From assembly GCA_016709315.1 (NCBI GenBank), contig JADJMZ010000006.1, positions 372,001 through 436,000 of the forward strand: a stretch of 64,000 nucleotides of DNA, in the 5' to 3' direction. Position numbers and translations under genes: made by a program. Origin of the DNA: Ignavibacteria bacterium (GTDB taxonomy: Bacteria; Bacteroidota; Ignavibacteria; Tepidaquicellales; Tepidaquicellaceae). Below are positions 43,664 to 52,507 of this stretch, in pieces. Position 1 is the stretch's first letter. Each line of letters begins with the position of its first letter. The notes under the pieces were generated by a model, which saw nothing but the letters and a program-made list of their open reading frames with translations, was not told the DNA's origin and did no database searches.

Positions 43664-43867
43664 ACAATTAAGAATTACGAATTAAGAATTATGAATTGAG
43701 AATTAAGAATTACGAATTAAGAATTACGATTTAAAAATTACGAATTGCGAGTTACAAATTACCTGCCTCGCCGTCAAGGCGGGCGAATTAAAAATTAAAA
43801 ATTAAAAATTATTAACTGCCAAACTGCTTAACTGCCAAACTGCCAAACTGCTTAACTGCCAAACTGC
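43664..43867. repeat. GAATTACG and AACTGCC repeat strings between the two cyclase genes
   Basis: 43673-43754 is a string of GAATTA(A/C)GA-type units; a short GGCGGGC palindrome (43770-43785) interrupts; 43813-43893 is AACTGCCAAACTGCTT repeated, entering the last codons of copy B. No gene. Confidence 0.8.
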
Positions 43868-46800
43868 TTAACTGCCAAACTGCTTAACTGCTAACTTATA
43901 CGCCTCATCGAGTGTCAAATTCTCTCCTTCTTCCCGGTACTTTGCAAACTCTTCTTTGCTAAGTTGCTCTCTGATTTTTGCAATATTTTCATCTTTTATT
44001 TTCTGATCATTTTTATTTAGAACTACGCCCATAGATTCTAATAACTTTTCTGCCGAACTCAGTAATTTTATTGCTTTGCCAAAATCTCCAAGACCGAATG
44101 CTGCATTTCCCAGATTATTTATGGAATGAGCAATTCCATTTTTGTCAACAATATCTTTATAAATAGCCAAGCTGTCTCCGTAATATTTTTTGGCTTGTCC
44201 AAAATCTCCCAGACCATATGCTACATTTCCCAGATAGTTTAAGGAGTTAGCAATTCCATTTTTACTGCCAATTCCTTTAAAGATACAAAGGCTTTCTTCA
44301 TAATATTTTTTAGACTGCTCATAATCTCCCTGATTGAATGTAAAACTTCCCAGCTTGTTTATGGATTCAGCTATTCCATATTTATCTCCAATTTTCTTTC
44401 TTATATCAAGACTTTCCTCAAAATAATTCTTTGCCTGTTCAGAACATCCTAAATTGAATGCAATCAATCCCAGGCTTAGTATGGATTCAGCAATTCCATT
44501 TTTATCACCAATTTCTTTTCTGATATCCAGACTTTCTTCATAATAGCTTTTAGCCTGATCATATTCTCCCTGATTTGAAGCTACATTCCCAAGGTTTTCT
44601 ATAGAATGAGCCATTCCTTTTTTGTTACCGATTTCTTTTAATTTAGTGAGACTTTCTTCCAGATATTTTTTTGCCTGTTCATTATCTCCCTGATATAAAG
44701 CAAGAATTCCCAGATTGGTTATCGACAAAGCAATTCCATATTTACTGCCAATCTCTTTGAAAATTTCCAGACTTTCTTTATAATATTTCTTAGCCTGCTC
44801 AAACTCTCCCTGATTTGAAGCTACATTTCCCAGACTTAGTATGGATGAAGCTGTTCCGCTTTTGTCACCAATTTCCTTTTTTATAGTAAGGCATTCTTCA
44901 AAATATTTCCTTGCCGGTTCATAATCTCCCTGTGAGTCTGCTACAGTTCCCAGGCATTGTACAGATAAAGCAATTCCATTTTTGTCACCGGTTTCTTTAT
45001 AAATTTCCAGACTTTCTTCTAAATATTTCTTAGACTGTTCATAATCTCCAACAGACATTTTACAACTGCCGATCCAGTAAAGCATATTTCCTTTAGATAA
45101 TTTACTCAATGTACCTGAATTTTCCAGAATAATTTCAATAAGACTTATTCCGGTTGAATAAAGTCCCTCTCTGTTCCAGTATCTTCCAAGTGTATTTGAA
45201 ATAACAGCGCCTTTTTCTATATACCCATTATTGACAGACCATTCTATAGCAGATATAATATTGTTGTAATCAGATTCAATTTTATTCAGCCAGAGTATTG
45301 TTTTTTTATTTTTCAATTCAGGCTCTGCTTTTATTGACAACTCTAAAAAATAATTCAGATGTTTTATGAATATTTCATTCTCATCTGATAATTTTTCGAT
45401 TCCGTATTGTTTCATACTTTCAAGTATTCTGTATCTGTCTTTTGTAACATCATAAATTATAATTGACTTTTCAGTAAGCTGATTCATAAGGTCAAATATC
45501 TCATCCTTACTTATCGTTTCATCTGAACATATTTCTTCCGCCGCCTCAAGTGTCCAGCCTCCGGTAAAGGCAGAAACTCTGCTCCAGAGATTTTTTTCAT
45601 TTTCTGTAAGAAGATCATAGCTCCAGTCTATCATCGCTTTTAACGTTTGCTGCCTCGGTAAAGAAGTTCTTTTGCCGCTTGTCAGAAGATTAAATCTGTC
45701 AGAAAGACGTTCATAAATTTTTTCAACTGATAATACTTTTATCCTTGCCGCCGCAAGTTCTATTGCAAGAGGAATTCCGTCAAGGCGTGAACATATTTCA
45801 GCCAGCGCCCTGGCGTTATCATTATTTACTCTGAAATTTGGATTTACAGAAAGTGCTCTTTCAATAAATAACCGAACTGATTCATATTGTATGAGCTGTT
45901 CAGGAGAAACTTTTGAATTTAAATCCGGATTAGTAAGCGGGGGAATGCTGTAAGTCTGTTCACCAGAACAGTTCAATGCTTCCCGGCTGGTAGCAATAAT
46001 CTTAAGTCCTGAACAGGACGAAAGTAACTTTTCTGTTAATTCCGCGCAGTTATGAATTAAATGCTCACAATTGTCCAGAATTATTAAAACGTTTTTATCA
46101 GCTAAATATTCTTTTAAAGTATCTTCAGGAGTTATGGCTGCAGCTTCTGCGATACCCAATGATGTCAAAAATACCTGAGGTAATAAATATTTATCATTTA
46201 TTGCAGCAAGATCTACGAACCATACTCCGTTAGTAAAATCATCTATCAAATCTGCGGCAGTTTGAAGAGCTAATCTTGTTTTTCCGGCACCGCCTGTTCC
46301 AATTAGAGTCAGAAGCGGGGATTGTTTCAGTAAATTTTTCGCAATCTTCATTTCTTTTTCCCGACCGATGAAACTTGAAAGCTGAATCGGCAGATTGTTT
46401 GGTCTTGCGTCAAGTGTTTTAAGCGGCGGAAAGTCCGAAAGTAAATTATCAGAAATTACCTGATACAATTTCACCGGCTGTATCAGATCTTTTAATCTTC
46501 TTTCTCCGAGATCACGGAAAGATATTATACCATGCCCGATATGAATCTCCTGATTCGTATCGTTTATAATTTTATTTACAACTTCATAAGCCTTATCTGA
46601 AATCAGTATCTGTCCGCCGTTAGCTGCCGACATCACTCTTGATGACCGCGCAAGAGTTATATATCCCATGTAATCTGTCCCGTTCCATTCGGCATTCCCG
46701 ATGTGAATGCCCATCCGGACTTTAATTACAGCGTCTTTCCATTCTTCAGAATTTAGTTTTATCTGAGCATCAACAGCAGCTTTTACAGCGTCTTCTGCAT

Positions 46801-46993
46801 TCTGAAATGCACAGCAAAAGGCATCACCAATTATTTTAAAAACAAATCCGTTATTGGATTCGACAGCTTCAGTTAAAATCGAATGATGTTTATCCAAAGC
46901 TTCAGGAAGTGTTTCAGGAAAGTTCTGTGAAAGTTTAGTGCTTCCCTCGATGTCGGTGAATAAGAAAGTTACGGTGCCGGTTGGCTTGCTCAT
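43868..46993 (-). CDS. Class III cyclase - NB-ARC ATPase - TPR protein (copy B)
   Basis: 1041 residues. The cyclase end is nearly the same as copy A (MSKPTGTVTFLFTDIEGSTK, KIIGDAFCCAF; both metal Asp present). The NB-ARC part (SFIGREKEMKIAKNLLKQSP, Walker A GTGGAGKTRLALQ, VLIILDNCEHLI, LDGIPLAIELAAARI) differs clearly from copy A. From about residue 650 to 985 come nine near-perfect 40-residue TPR units, e.g. GIALSVQCLGTVADSQGDYE then PARKYFEECLTIKKEIGDKS, ending with a D-K-x-G-I-A turn. This makes a long superhelix, probably a sensor or protein-binding arm. The last residues (KQFGS) are encoded by the AACTGCC repeat. Confidence 0.91.
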   Translation of the reverse strand: MSKPTGTVTFLFTDIEGSTKLSQNFPETLPEALDKHHSILTEAVESNNGFVFKIIGDAFCCAFQNAEDAVKAAVDAQIKLNSEEWKDAVIKVRMGIHIGNAEWNGTDYMGYITLARSSRVMSAANGGQILISDKAYEVVNKIINDTNQEIHIGHGIISFRDLGERRLKDLIQPVKLYQVISDNLLSDFPPLKTLDARPNNLPIQLSSFIGREKEMKIAKNLLKQSPLLTLIGTGGAGKTRLALQTAADLIDDFTNGVWFVDLAAINDKYLLPQVFLTSLGIAEAAAITPEDTLKEYLADKNVLIILDNCEHLIHNCAELTEKLLSSCSGLKIIATSREALNCSGEQTYSIPPLTNPDLNSKVSPEQLIQYESVRLFIERALSVNPNFRVNNDNARALAEICSRLDGIPLAIELAAARIKVLSVEKIYERLSDRFNLLTSGKRTSLPRQQTLKAMIDWSYDLLTENEKNLWSRVSAFTGGWTLEAAEEICSDETISKDEIFDLMNQLTEKSIIIYDVTKDRYRILESMKQYGIEKLSDENEIFIKHLNYFLELSIKAEPELKNKKTILWLNKIESDYNNIISAIEWSVNNGYIEKGAVISNTLGRYWNREGLYSTGISLIEIILENSGTLSKLSKGNMLYWIGSCKMSVGDYEQSKKYLEESLEIYKETGDKNGIALSVQCLGTVADSQGDYEPARKYFEECLTIKKEIGDKSGTASSILSLGNVASNQGEFEQAKKYYKESLEIFKEIGSKYGIALSITNLGILALYQGDNEQAKKYLEESLTKLKEIGNKKGMAHSIENLGNVASNQGEYDQAKSYYEESLDIRKEIGDKNGIAESILSLGLIAFNLGCSEQAKNYFEESLDIRKKIGDKYGIAESINKLGSFTFNQGDYEQSKKYYEESLCIFKGIGSKNGIANSLNYLGNVAYGLGDFGQAKKYYGDSLAIYKDIVDKNGIAHSINNLGNAAFGLGDFGKAIKLLSSAEKLLESMGVVLNKNDQKIKDENIAKIREQLSKEEFAKYREEGENLTLDEAYKLAVKQFGS

Positions 46994-47190
46994 AGAATTA
47001 CGAATTACGAATTACGAATTACGAATTACGAATTACGAATTACGAGTTACGAATTACGAGTTACGAATTACGAGTTACGAATTACGAGTTACGAATTACG
47101 AGTTACGAATTACGAGTTACGAATTACGAGTTACGAATTATGAAAAAATTACGAATTACAAATTACGAATTAAAAATTACGAATTTTATT
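46994..47190. repeat. GAATTACGAGTTACG string at the start of copy B
   Basis: About 20 units of the seven-base word ATTACGA, some as GTTACGA, begin three bases from the ATG of the cyclase gene (46993). They must form the 5' leader of that mRNA. A similar string precedes copy A (43673). Confidence 0.9.
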
Positions 47191-47357
47191 CTCCTATCCA
47201 AGTCCCATTGGGGAAGGAGTATGAACTGTTTTTCTTAGAGTCTTCGTGTCTTCGTGGTAAAAAAGGAAGTATTGATACAAGCTCTAAAGAACGGGAAAGC
47301 CGGTACTCGAGAAGCAGTTTTAAATGCTGCTAAAATAAATTATTCTTAAAAATATAA
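47191..47357. other. Intergenic; possible gene fragment
   Basis: The plus strand at about 47270-47336 reads VLIQALKNGKAGTREAVLNA AKINYS and stops, a short protein-like fragment not matched to a family. It may be the end of a lost gene. Nothing else seen. Confidence 0.3.
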
Positions 47358-47972
47358 TTACAATCCAACAGTCATTCCCACATCAAAAAACGGAGTGTAA
47401 TTATCAAAAGGAGAATTCAAATTATTAAGTATATCTACTTTTATTCCTGCATTAAAATACAGATTCTTACTTATCATTTTTGAATATCCGCCTCCGATGA
47501 AAAGGAAAGGCACTGCTGTTGATTCGGATGTGCTTTGTGTAGTTGATTGTTTGTAAGTCTGATATGAGTACTCGGTTTTCACATAAAATTCCGGCACGGG
47601 ATTATATTGCATAAAGATATTTCCTCCCACCGCATCAGAAGTAAGATTATATTCTGCACCTAACTGCGGAGTTATTTTTTCCCATGAATGTCTGTAAACA
47701 AATTTCACTCCCGCAGATACTTTATCCGTGAATCTGTATCCGATCAGCGGCGAGAGTCTGACTTCATTAAAATTTCCGAATGTAACTCCGATATCTCCCC
47801 CGGTAAAAACTTTTGATTTTTTGGATGCGGTATTTGAAGACTTCAGTTTGAGAACAGGCGAATCCTTCTGATCATTATACAGTTTATTAAATCCGAATCC
47901 TGAAACTACAGGAAGTATAATCATAATGCTCAGGATTAAAACAGTAAAATTATTTTTCATAAATTTATTCAT
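47358..47972 (-). CDS. Small outer-membrane beta-barrel protein
   Basis: 204 residues. A signal peptide (NNFTVLILSIMIILPVVSGF) is followed by a short linker. The rest is alternating strands with aromatic ends (GVTFGNFNEVRLSPLIGYRF, GVKFVYRHSWEKITPQLGAEY, VKTEYSYQTYKQSTTQ, FLFIGGGYSKMISKNLYFNA) and the last strand FFDVGMTVGL. About eight strands fit an OmpW/OmpA-like porin-type barrel. Function unknown. It is followed on the same strand by repeat DNA and the cyclase gene; no operon link is evident. Confidence 0.8.
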   Translation of the reverse strand: MNKFMKNNFTVLILSIMIILPVVSGFGFNKLYNDQKDSPVLKLKSSNTASKKSKVFTGGDIGVTFGNFNEVRLSPLIGYRFTDKVSAGVKFVYRHSWEKITPQLGAEYNLTSDAVGGNIFMQYNPVPEFYVKTEYSYQTYKQSTTQSTSESTAVPFLFIGGGYSKMISKNLYFNAGIKVDILNNLNSPFDNYTPFFDVGMTVGL

Positions 47973-48032
47973 TAATTTTATAAATTGTTTTTAAATAATC
48001 GTATGACAAAACATTAATCTAAAAAGACTAAA

Positions 48033-48341
48033 TCATAACCGGATGCTTTTTAATTTTTCTTTTAGCTTTATTTCGCTGACTCTGTACTTTGCAAACAGTT
48101 TTCCGTTAATGAATAATACAGGTATTTTATCTTTATACTTTAGATTTAACACAGGATCAGACTCTATGTCCGATTCTTTTAAGTCAAATACATATTCATT
48201 TCTGATCTTGTTAAGAATGACTTTCATCTCTTCGCATAAATGACAGTTTTTCTTTGAATAGATTTGCAATTCATTCAAAATCTTAAACTCCGGTTTTTTC
48301 TTTTCTGAGTTTAACAGAAAGTAAATAAATTCCTCCTGCAA
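48033..48341 (-). CDS. Glutaredoxin-like (DUF836) protein with CxxC
   Basis: 102 residues. LQIYSKKNCHLCEEMKVILN has the CHLC active site, then KYKDKIPVLFINGKLFAKYR is the cis-Pro strand of the thioredoxin fold. It is probably a small thiol-disulfide exchanger in the cytoplasm. The ATG at 48341 gives a 58-bp overlap with lgt and an N-terminus (MQEEFIYFLLNSEKKK) that looks unlike the family. A TTG at 48278, right after the lgt stop, would start LNELQIYSK and is the more family-like start. The start is uncertain. Confidence 0.85.
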   Translation of the reverse strand: MQEEFIYFLLNSEKKKPEFKILNELQIYSKKNCHLCEEMKVILNKIRNEYVFDLKESDIESDPVLNLKYKDKIPVLFINGKLFAKYRVSEIKLKEKLKSIRL

Positions 48342-49074
48342 TCATAATCAGAGAAATTATCTGCGCCTGACTTAATCCGAATATTATTCTCGGATTTAAA
48401 CGGATAATTTCTATGAGCAGTCTTTCAGTTCCTGCGAGTATAAGATAATATCCGAAAATTATACCCGGAGTTTTATATTTATCCCTTCTCTTCCACAAAA
48501 ACAGAAAAATAAAAATTGAAAAAACAAATTCATATATCGAAGTTGGATGCACAAAAACGCCTTCATGGGTCGGGACAGTTCCTTTGGAATAGCTGTATCC
48601 CAGAAAATCCCACATTGTTCCGTTCACAGGAATTCCGTAATCTCCGTCACCTGAAAGATGGCAGCCGATCCTTGCAATGCCGTAACCGATTGCGGCGGAA
48701 GGGGACATCATATCGAAAATATTAAGCACTGATAAATTCTGCATTTTGCAGTAAATCATTATAAGTATGACTGCAAGTATAAGTCCTCCGTAAAATGTCA
48801 GACCTGAAGGAGAGAGAAGAATATCTTTTGTAAGATATGATGAGAGAGGCATAGACGAACCGAAGTTCCATTCTTCAAGGATATAAAACAATTTCGATCC
48901 GAGAATACCTCCTATCAGACTAAGAAAAGTTATAGTCACTCCTATATTTTCATCAAGATTATTGCGCTTTAACTCTCTGGTAAACAATGCGCTGCCGACA
49001 AGGAATGTTATCCCGAGCATTAATCCGTAGCTGTAAACCGGAACCGGTCCGATCTCAAATAATTTTGGAAACAT
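48283..49074 (-). CDS. lgt: Lgt, prolipoprotein diacylglyceryl transferase
   Basis: 263 residues, seven membrane segments. The signature R-x-G-C-x-x-x-G-D-x-G is seen as GIARIGCHLSGDGDYGIPVN, with the essential Arg and Asp region, then HPTSIYEFVFSIFIF (family His/Pro/Glu) and a late GTERLLIEIIRLNPR. It moves a diacylglyceryl group to the lipobox Cys of prolipoproteins at the inner membrane, which suits the lipoprotein gene at 686-1210. The stop of the upstream gene overlaps its start (TAATG), indicating translational coupling. Confidence 0.95.
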   Translation of the reverse strand: MFPKLFEIGPVPVYSYGLMLGITFLVGSALFTRELKRNNLDENIGVTITFLSLIGGILGSKLFYILEEWNFGSSMPLSSYLTKDILLSPSGLTFYGGLILAVILIMIYCKMQNLSVLNIFDMMSPSAAIGYGIARIGCHLSGDGDYGIPVNGTMWDFLGYSYSKGTVPTHEGVFVHPTSIYEFVFSIFIFLFLWKRRDKYKTPGIIFGYYLILAGTERLLIEIIRLNPRIIFGLSQAQIISLIMIAGGIYLLSVKLRKEKTGV

Positions 49075-49487
49075 TAATTTACCTCTGCAAATACTTTAAT
49101 AAATGAACTCTCAGGTTCTTTTGTAATTTTAATTGCTGAAGGAGTTACTTTAAACTTAAAATGTAATCTTCCTTTAGCGTACTTAAGCAGATCAAGCTCG
49201 TACTCTGCATTTTTGAAATCAAAAAACTTATAAGTATATCCCGCATTTCCGGATTTGGAAATATCAATAACCGGAGCTGATAATCCTTCGATATTAAACA
49301 TAAGCTTCTTATTTGCTGCGTCAATTTCCGGAATAATATTAATTACATATTCAAAGCTTTCAAAAACTTTTTTTGTCCTGAAGTGAAAAAGGATATAGTC
49401 TTTTTTAATAACGCTGTCGTGCTCTTTTGTAATTAATAGTTCATATTCGAAATCAAGCTTATCAGGACGAACTTGTCTGGTTCTCAT
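49074..49487 (-). CDS. Protein of unknown function between hisS and lgt
   Basis: 137 residues, no signal peptide, mostly alternating hydrophobic and charged residues that predict beta strands (YELLITKEHDSVIKKDYILF, KKLMFNIEGLSAPVI, GYTYKFFDFKNAEYELDLLK). No motif recognised. Its start lies inside the 3' end of hisS (26-bp overlap) and its stop overlaps the lgt start, so it is in a tight hisS-unknown-lgt-glutaredoxin operon. Confidence 0.72.
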   Translation of the reverse strand: MRTRQVRPDKLDFEYELLITKEHDSVIKKDYILFHFRTKKVFESFEYVINIIPEIDAANKKLMFNIEGLSAPVIDISKSGNAGYTYKFFDFKNAEYELDLLKYAKGRLHFKFKVTPSAIKITKEPESSFIKVFAEVN

Positions 49488-50730
49488 TTTTCAGATATTC
49501 AATTAAGTTTTCAAAATTTGTTATACTTATTTCATTTCCGTCTGACATTTTTTTCAGCTGAAATGAATTGTTCTTTAACTCATTCTCTCCGATTACAACT
49601 GCATACCTTGCATTGCATTTATTAGCTTCCTTCATTTGTGATTTAACGCTTCTGTTCAAAAAATCAGTTTCGCATTTTATACCGGAATTTCTTAAACTGT
49701 TCATAATATTCAAAGCCGATATTTTAGATTCCTCTCCGATTGATGCGACATAAAGAATTATTTCTTTTTCAGACGGAAAGCAAAACTTTTTTTCTTCAAG
49801 TATCATTTCAAATCTTTCTATACCTGCAGCAAAACCTATTGCAGGTGTGGGCTTTCCTCCGAGCTGCTCTACCAGTAAATCATATCTTCCGCCTCCAAGT
49901 AGAGAATTCTGCGCTCCGAGAGACTCGGATGTAAATTCAAATGTTGTGGAAGTATAATAATCGAAACCTCTTACGAGCCGGTAATCAGTTTCATAATTTA
50001 CATTCAGCAGCTTCAGATTAAACAGAATTTTTTCAAAGAAACTTTTTGTGTCTTCATTCAGATAATCATAAAGCAAAGGCGCATCTTTTAAAACTTCAAG
50101 ATCCTTTTTATCCTTTGTATCAAGAATCCTCAAAGGATTAGTTTCAAATCTCCTCCTGCTGTCAGCAGAAAGTTCGTTAATGTATTTTGAAAGATAGTTC
50201 TTTAATACCTTAATATAATTTTCTCTTTCAGAAAGAGAGCCGATAGTATTAATTTTTATTTTTGAATCATATATGCCGAATTTTTTTAATATAGTATCTG
50301 CAAGCAAAATCATTTCAGCATCAATCAGATAATCTCCGCTACCGATGGCTTCAGCGCCGTACTGCGAGAACTCTCTGAATCTTCCCGCCTGAGGTCTTTC
50401 TCTGCGAAACATATTGCTGATATAAAATAATTTTTTAAGAGGGGATTCATTGTACAGACTGTTCTCAAGATACGCCCTGATAACAGGTGCGGTCATTTCG
50501 GGTTTTAAAGTGAATTCATCTTCGTTGAAAGAATACATTTCCTTTGAAACGATATCTGTTTCTTCGCCAATGCCTCTGCGGAATAGAGAAGTTTTCTCAA
50601 ATGCCGGAGTCCTGATCTCACTGTAATTGAAATCAGAAAAAACTTCTCTGAGTTTTGTTTCTATGAAATTTCTCTGAAAAGATCTGCCCGGAAGAAGATC
50701 GTATGTGCCTTTAGGTTTTTGTATAAACAT
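49462..50730 (-). CDS. hisS: HisS, histidyl-tRNA synthetase
   Basis: The start is set at the ATG at 50730 (MFIQKPKGTYDLLPGRSFQR), which fits the family; an upstream ATG would add nine poor residues. 422 residues. Class II motifs: YSEIRTPAFEKTSLFRRGIG (motif 1 area), MFRRERPQAGRFREFSQYGA (motif 2), and LVRGFDYYTSTTFEF, then SLLGGGRYDLLVEQLGG (HisA/HisB signature areas) and GFAAGIERFEMIL (motif 3). The C-terminal anticodon-binding domain begins about residue 325. It charges tRNA-His. Intact. Confidence 0.95.
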   Translation of the reverse strand: MFIQKPKGTYDLLPGRSFQRNFIETKLREVFSDFNYSEIRTPAFEKTSLFRRGIGEETDIVSKEMYSFNEDEFTLKPEMTAPVIRAYLENSLYNESPLKKLFYISNMFRRERPQAGRFREFSQYGAEAIGSGDYLIDAEMILLADTILKKFGIYDSKIKINTIGSLSERENYIKVLKNYLSKYINELSADSRRRFETNPLRILDTKDKKDLEVLKDAPLLYDYLNEDTKSFFEKILFNLKLLNVNYETDYRLVRGFDYYTSTTFEFTSESLGAQNSLLGGGRYDLLVEQLGGKPTPAIGFAAGIERFEMILEEKKFCFPSEKEIILYVASIGEESKISALNIMNSLRNSGIKCETDFLNRSVKSQMKEANKCNARYAVVIGENELKNNSFQLKKMSDGNEISITNFENLIEYLKNENQTSSS

Positions 50731-50757
50731 TTGGCAAAAATAAATTATTAATGTCAT

Positions 50758-51232
50758 TAAATAAACTCATTAATTGTAAATTGGTGAATTTATTCCTGAT
50801 GATATTCAAAACTTTTTTGTAATGAATAAATAACTTTTAATTTTGCATTTAAACACATTAATATCCAAGAATTTAAATTTAACACCCTCTTTAATTTTTA
50901 CATTTAAATAGTTTGTCTCAAAACATAATGACCACCCCCTTAATCCCCCTCCTTGGCAAGCAGGGGGAAGCCCTCTGAAAGCGGGCAGGGGGAGGTCATA
51001 AAAGAGTCTGTCTTAAAACTTTTGAATCAACGCGGAGCCGCCCGCATAGCGAGGCAAGCAGAGACGCAGAGAGAAAACTGGCATGAAAACTAAGTTCTCT
51101 GTGACTCTGTTGCTCTGTGTTTTAGAATAGATTGATAAATAATAAAATCATTCTTTGGCTTTCTTGTAATTCCAGCTATTTGTAATTTAGGAAAAATTTT
51201 ATTCATTCATTAAATAACCTAAGGGGACTTAA
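50758..51232. other. Intergenic region with MITE core and hairpin repeats
   Basis: 475 bp. 50930-50997 is an inverted copy of the MITE core (starts GACCACCCCCTTAATCCCCC, ends GGGGGAGGTC), preceded by GTTTGTCTCAAAACATAATG which matches the inverted flank of the full elements. 51031-51125 holds a hairpin built of GCAGAGACGCAGAG and CTCTGTTGCTCTGTGT strings. No gene. Confidence 0.75.
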
Positions 51233-52336
51233 TTGAAATTTGTTTTCATTTTTATATTTACTGCTTGTTCATTTTCATTTTCATTGTCTCAGTACAACAG
51301 TCCGGAAAGCGTAACATACGATACAGTCAGCAGCAGATATTTTATTTCAAATACATCGAGTTCCAAGATAGTTCAGCGGGACAGAAACGGAGTCGTAACA
51401 GATTTTGTAACAGTCGGTGGTTCTATCCACGGCGTGACTGTTCATGCTAACAGGGTTTATGTATGCAATGGCACAAGAGTACGAGGATATGATCTTACTT
51501 CCGGAATTGAAGTAATGAATGTTTTAATTTCAGGATCAGCTTTTTTGAATGATCTTGCAGCGGATGCAAACGGGATTCTTTACATTTCAGATTTTAATTC
51601 AAAGAGAATTTACAAGCTAAATACAAACACACAGGAATACTGGATATATGTAGCAAGTACAACTAACACTCCGAACGGAGTTTATGTTGATGCCCAGAGA
51701 AACAGATTGCTTCTTTGCTGCTGGGGGTCGAATGCACCTGTGAGAGCTGTAAACTTTTTAGATTCTACTATTTCAACTTTAATTACAACACCATACAGCA
51801 ACTGTGACGGGATATCCTTAGACAGAAATAATAATGTATATATCTCGACCTGGGGAATACAGTCTGTTGTAAAATATGATATAAATTTCACAGCGCCAGC
51901 CGTTGTGATTGCGAGCGGATTAAGCAATCCTGCTGATATTTATGTTAACAGAAAAACAGATACTCTTGCAATACCTAATGCCGGTAATAGTACGGTTGTA
52001 TTTTCACTATTGAATGTAACATCATCTGTAAAAATTGATGAAGGAAAAATTCCCGGATCATTCACATTGCAACAGAATTATCCGAACCCTTTTAATCCGG
52101 TCACGAATTTGGAATTTGGAATTTCGGATTTGGGATTTGTGTCATTGAAGGTTTATGATTTACTTGGAAAGGAAGTTGCTGTATTGGTCAACGAGAAACT
52201 TTCGCCGGGAAGATATAAAACAGAATTTAACGCTAATAACTTTCCAAGCGGAGTTTATTTCTATAAAATTGAGACAATATCGCAAAGCGGAGCAGGAAGT
52301 TTTATTCAGACAAAGAGTATGATTCTATTGAAATAA
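51233..52336 (+). CDS. T9SS-secreted NHL/SMP-30-like beta-propeller protein
   Basis: The start is a TTG (51233), supported by AAGGGGA seven bases upstream and by the signal peptide that begins right there (MKFVFIFIFTACSFSFSLSQ). 367 residues. Blades with the DPxG/D-x-x-x-N-x-x-Y-like patterns are visible (ANGILYISDFNSKRIYKLNT, SLDRNNNVYISTWGIQSVVK), resembling NHL or SMP-30 repeats. T9SS domain is intact (LQQNYPNPFNPVTNLEFGIS ... GVYFYKIETI ... TKSMILLK). The CTD segment NLEFGISDLGFVSLK is encoded by a GGAATTTGGAATTTCGG-type repeat word. Confidence 0.85.
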   Translation: MKFVFIFIFTACSFSFSLSQYNSPESVTYDTVSSRYFISNTSSSKIVQRDRNGVVTDFVTVGGSIHGVTVHANRVYVCNGTRVRGYDLTSGIEVMNVLISGSAFLNDLAADANGILYISDFNSKRIYKLNTNTQEYWIYVASTTNTPNGVYVDAQRNRLLLCCWGSNAPVRAVNFLDSTISTLITTPYSNCDGISLDRNNNVYISTWGIQSVVKYDINFTAPAVVIASGLSNPADIYVNRKTDTLAIPNAGNSTVVFSLLNVTSSVKIDEGKIPGSFTLQQNYPNPFNPVTNLEFGISDLGFVSLKVYDLLGKEVAVLVNEKLSPGRYKTEFNANNFPSGVYFYKIETISQSGAGSFIQTKSMILLK

Positions 52337-52507
52337 GTACCGGAAATAATTTAGTAACAATATTGAAGTTTAATAAAGTTTAAAAACTTAATGCAAAGAT
52401 ATACGGACATAAGAACAGATGACTCTTTTGATTTTACAAATCAATTACATGAAGAAAAATGAATCTGTTTTATTTAAAAGACTTTAGAAACTATAAATTG
52501 AAATAAA

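Noticed and set aside
46938..47333. A plus-strand protein of ELRITNYELRITNYE repeats
   Set aside because: It is a translation of the GAATTACG string, low complexity and antisense to the cyclase start.
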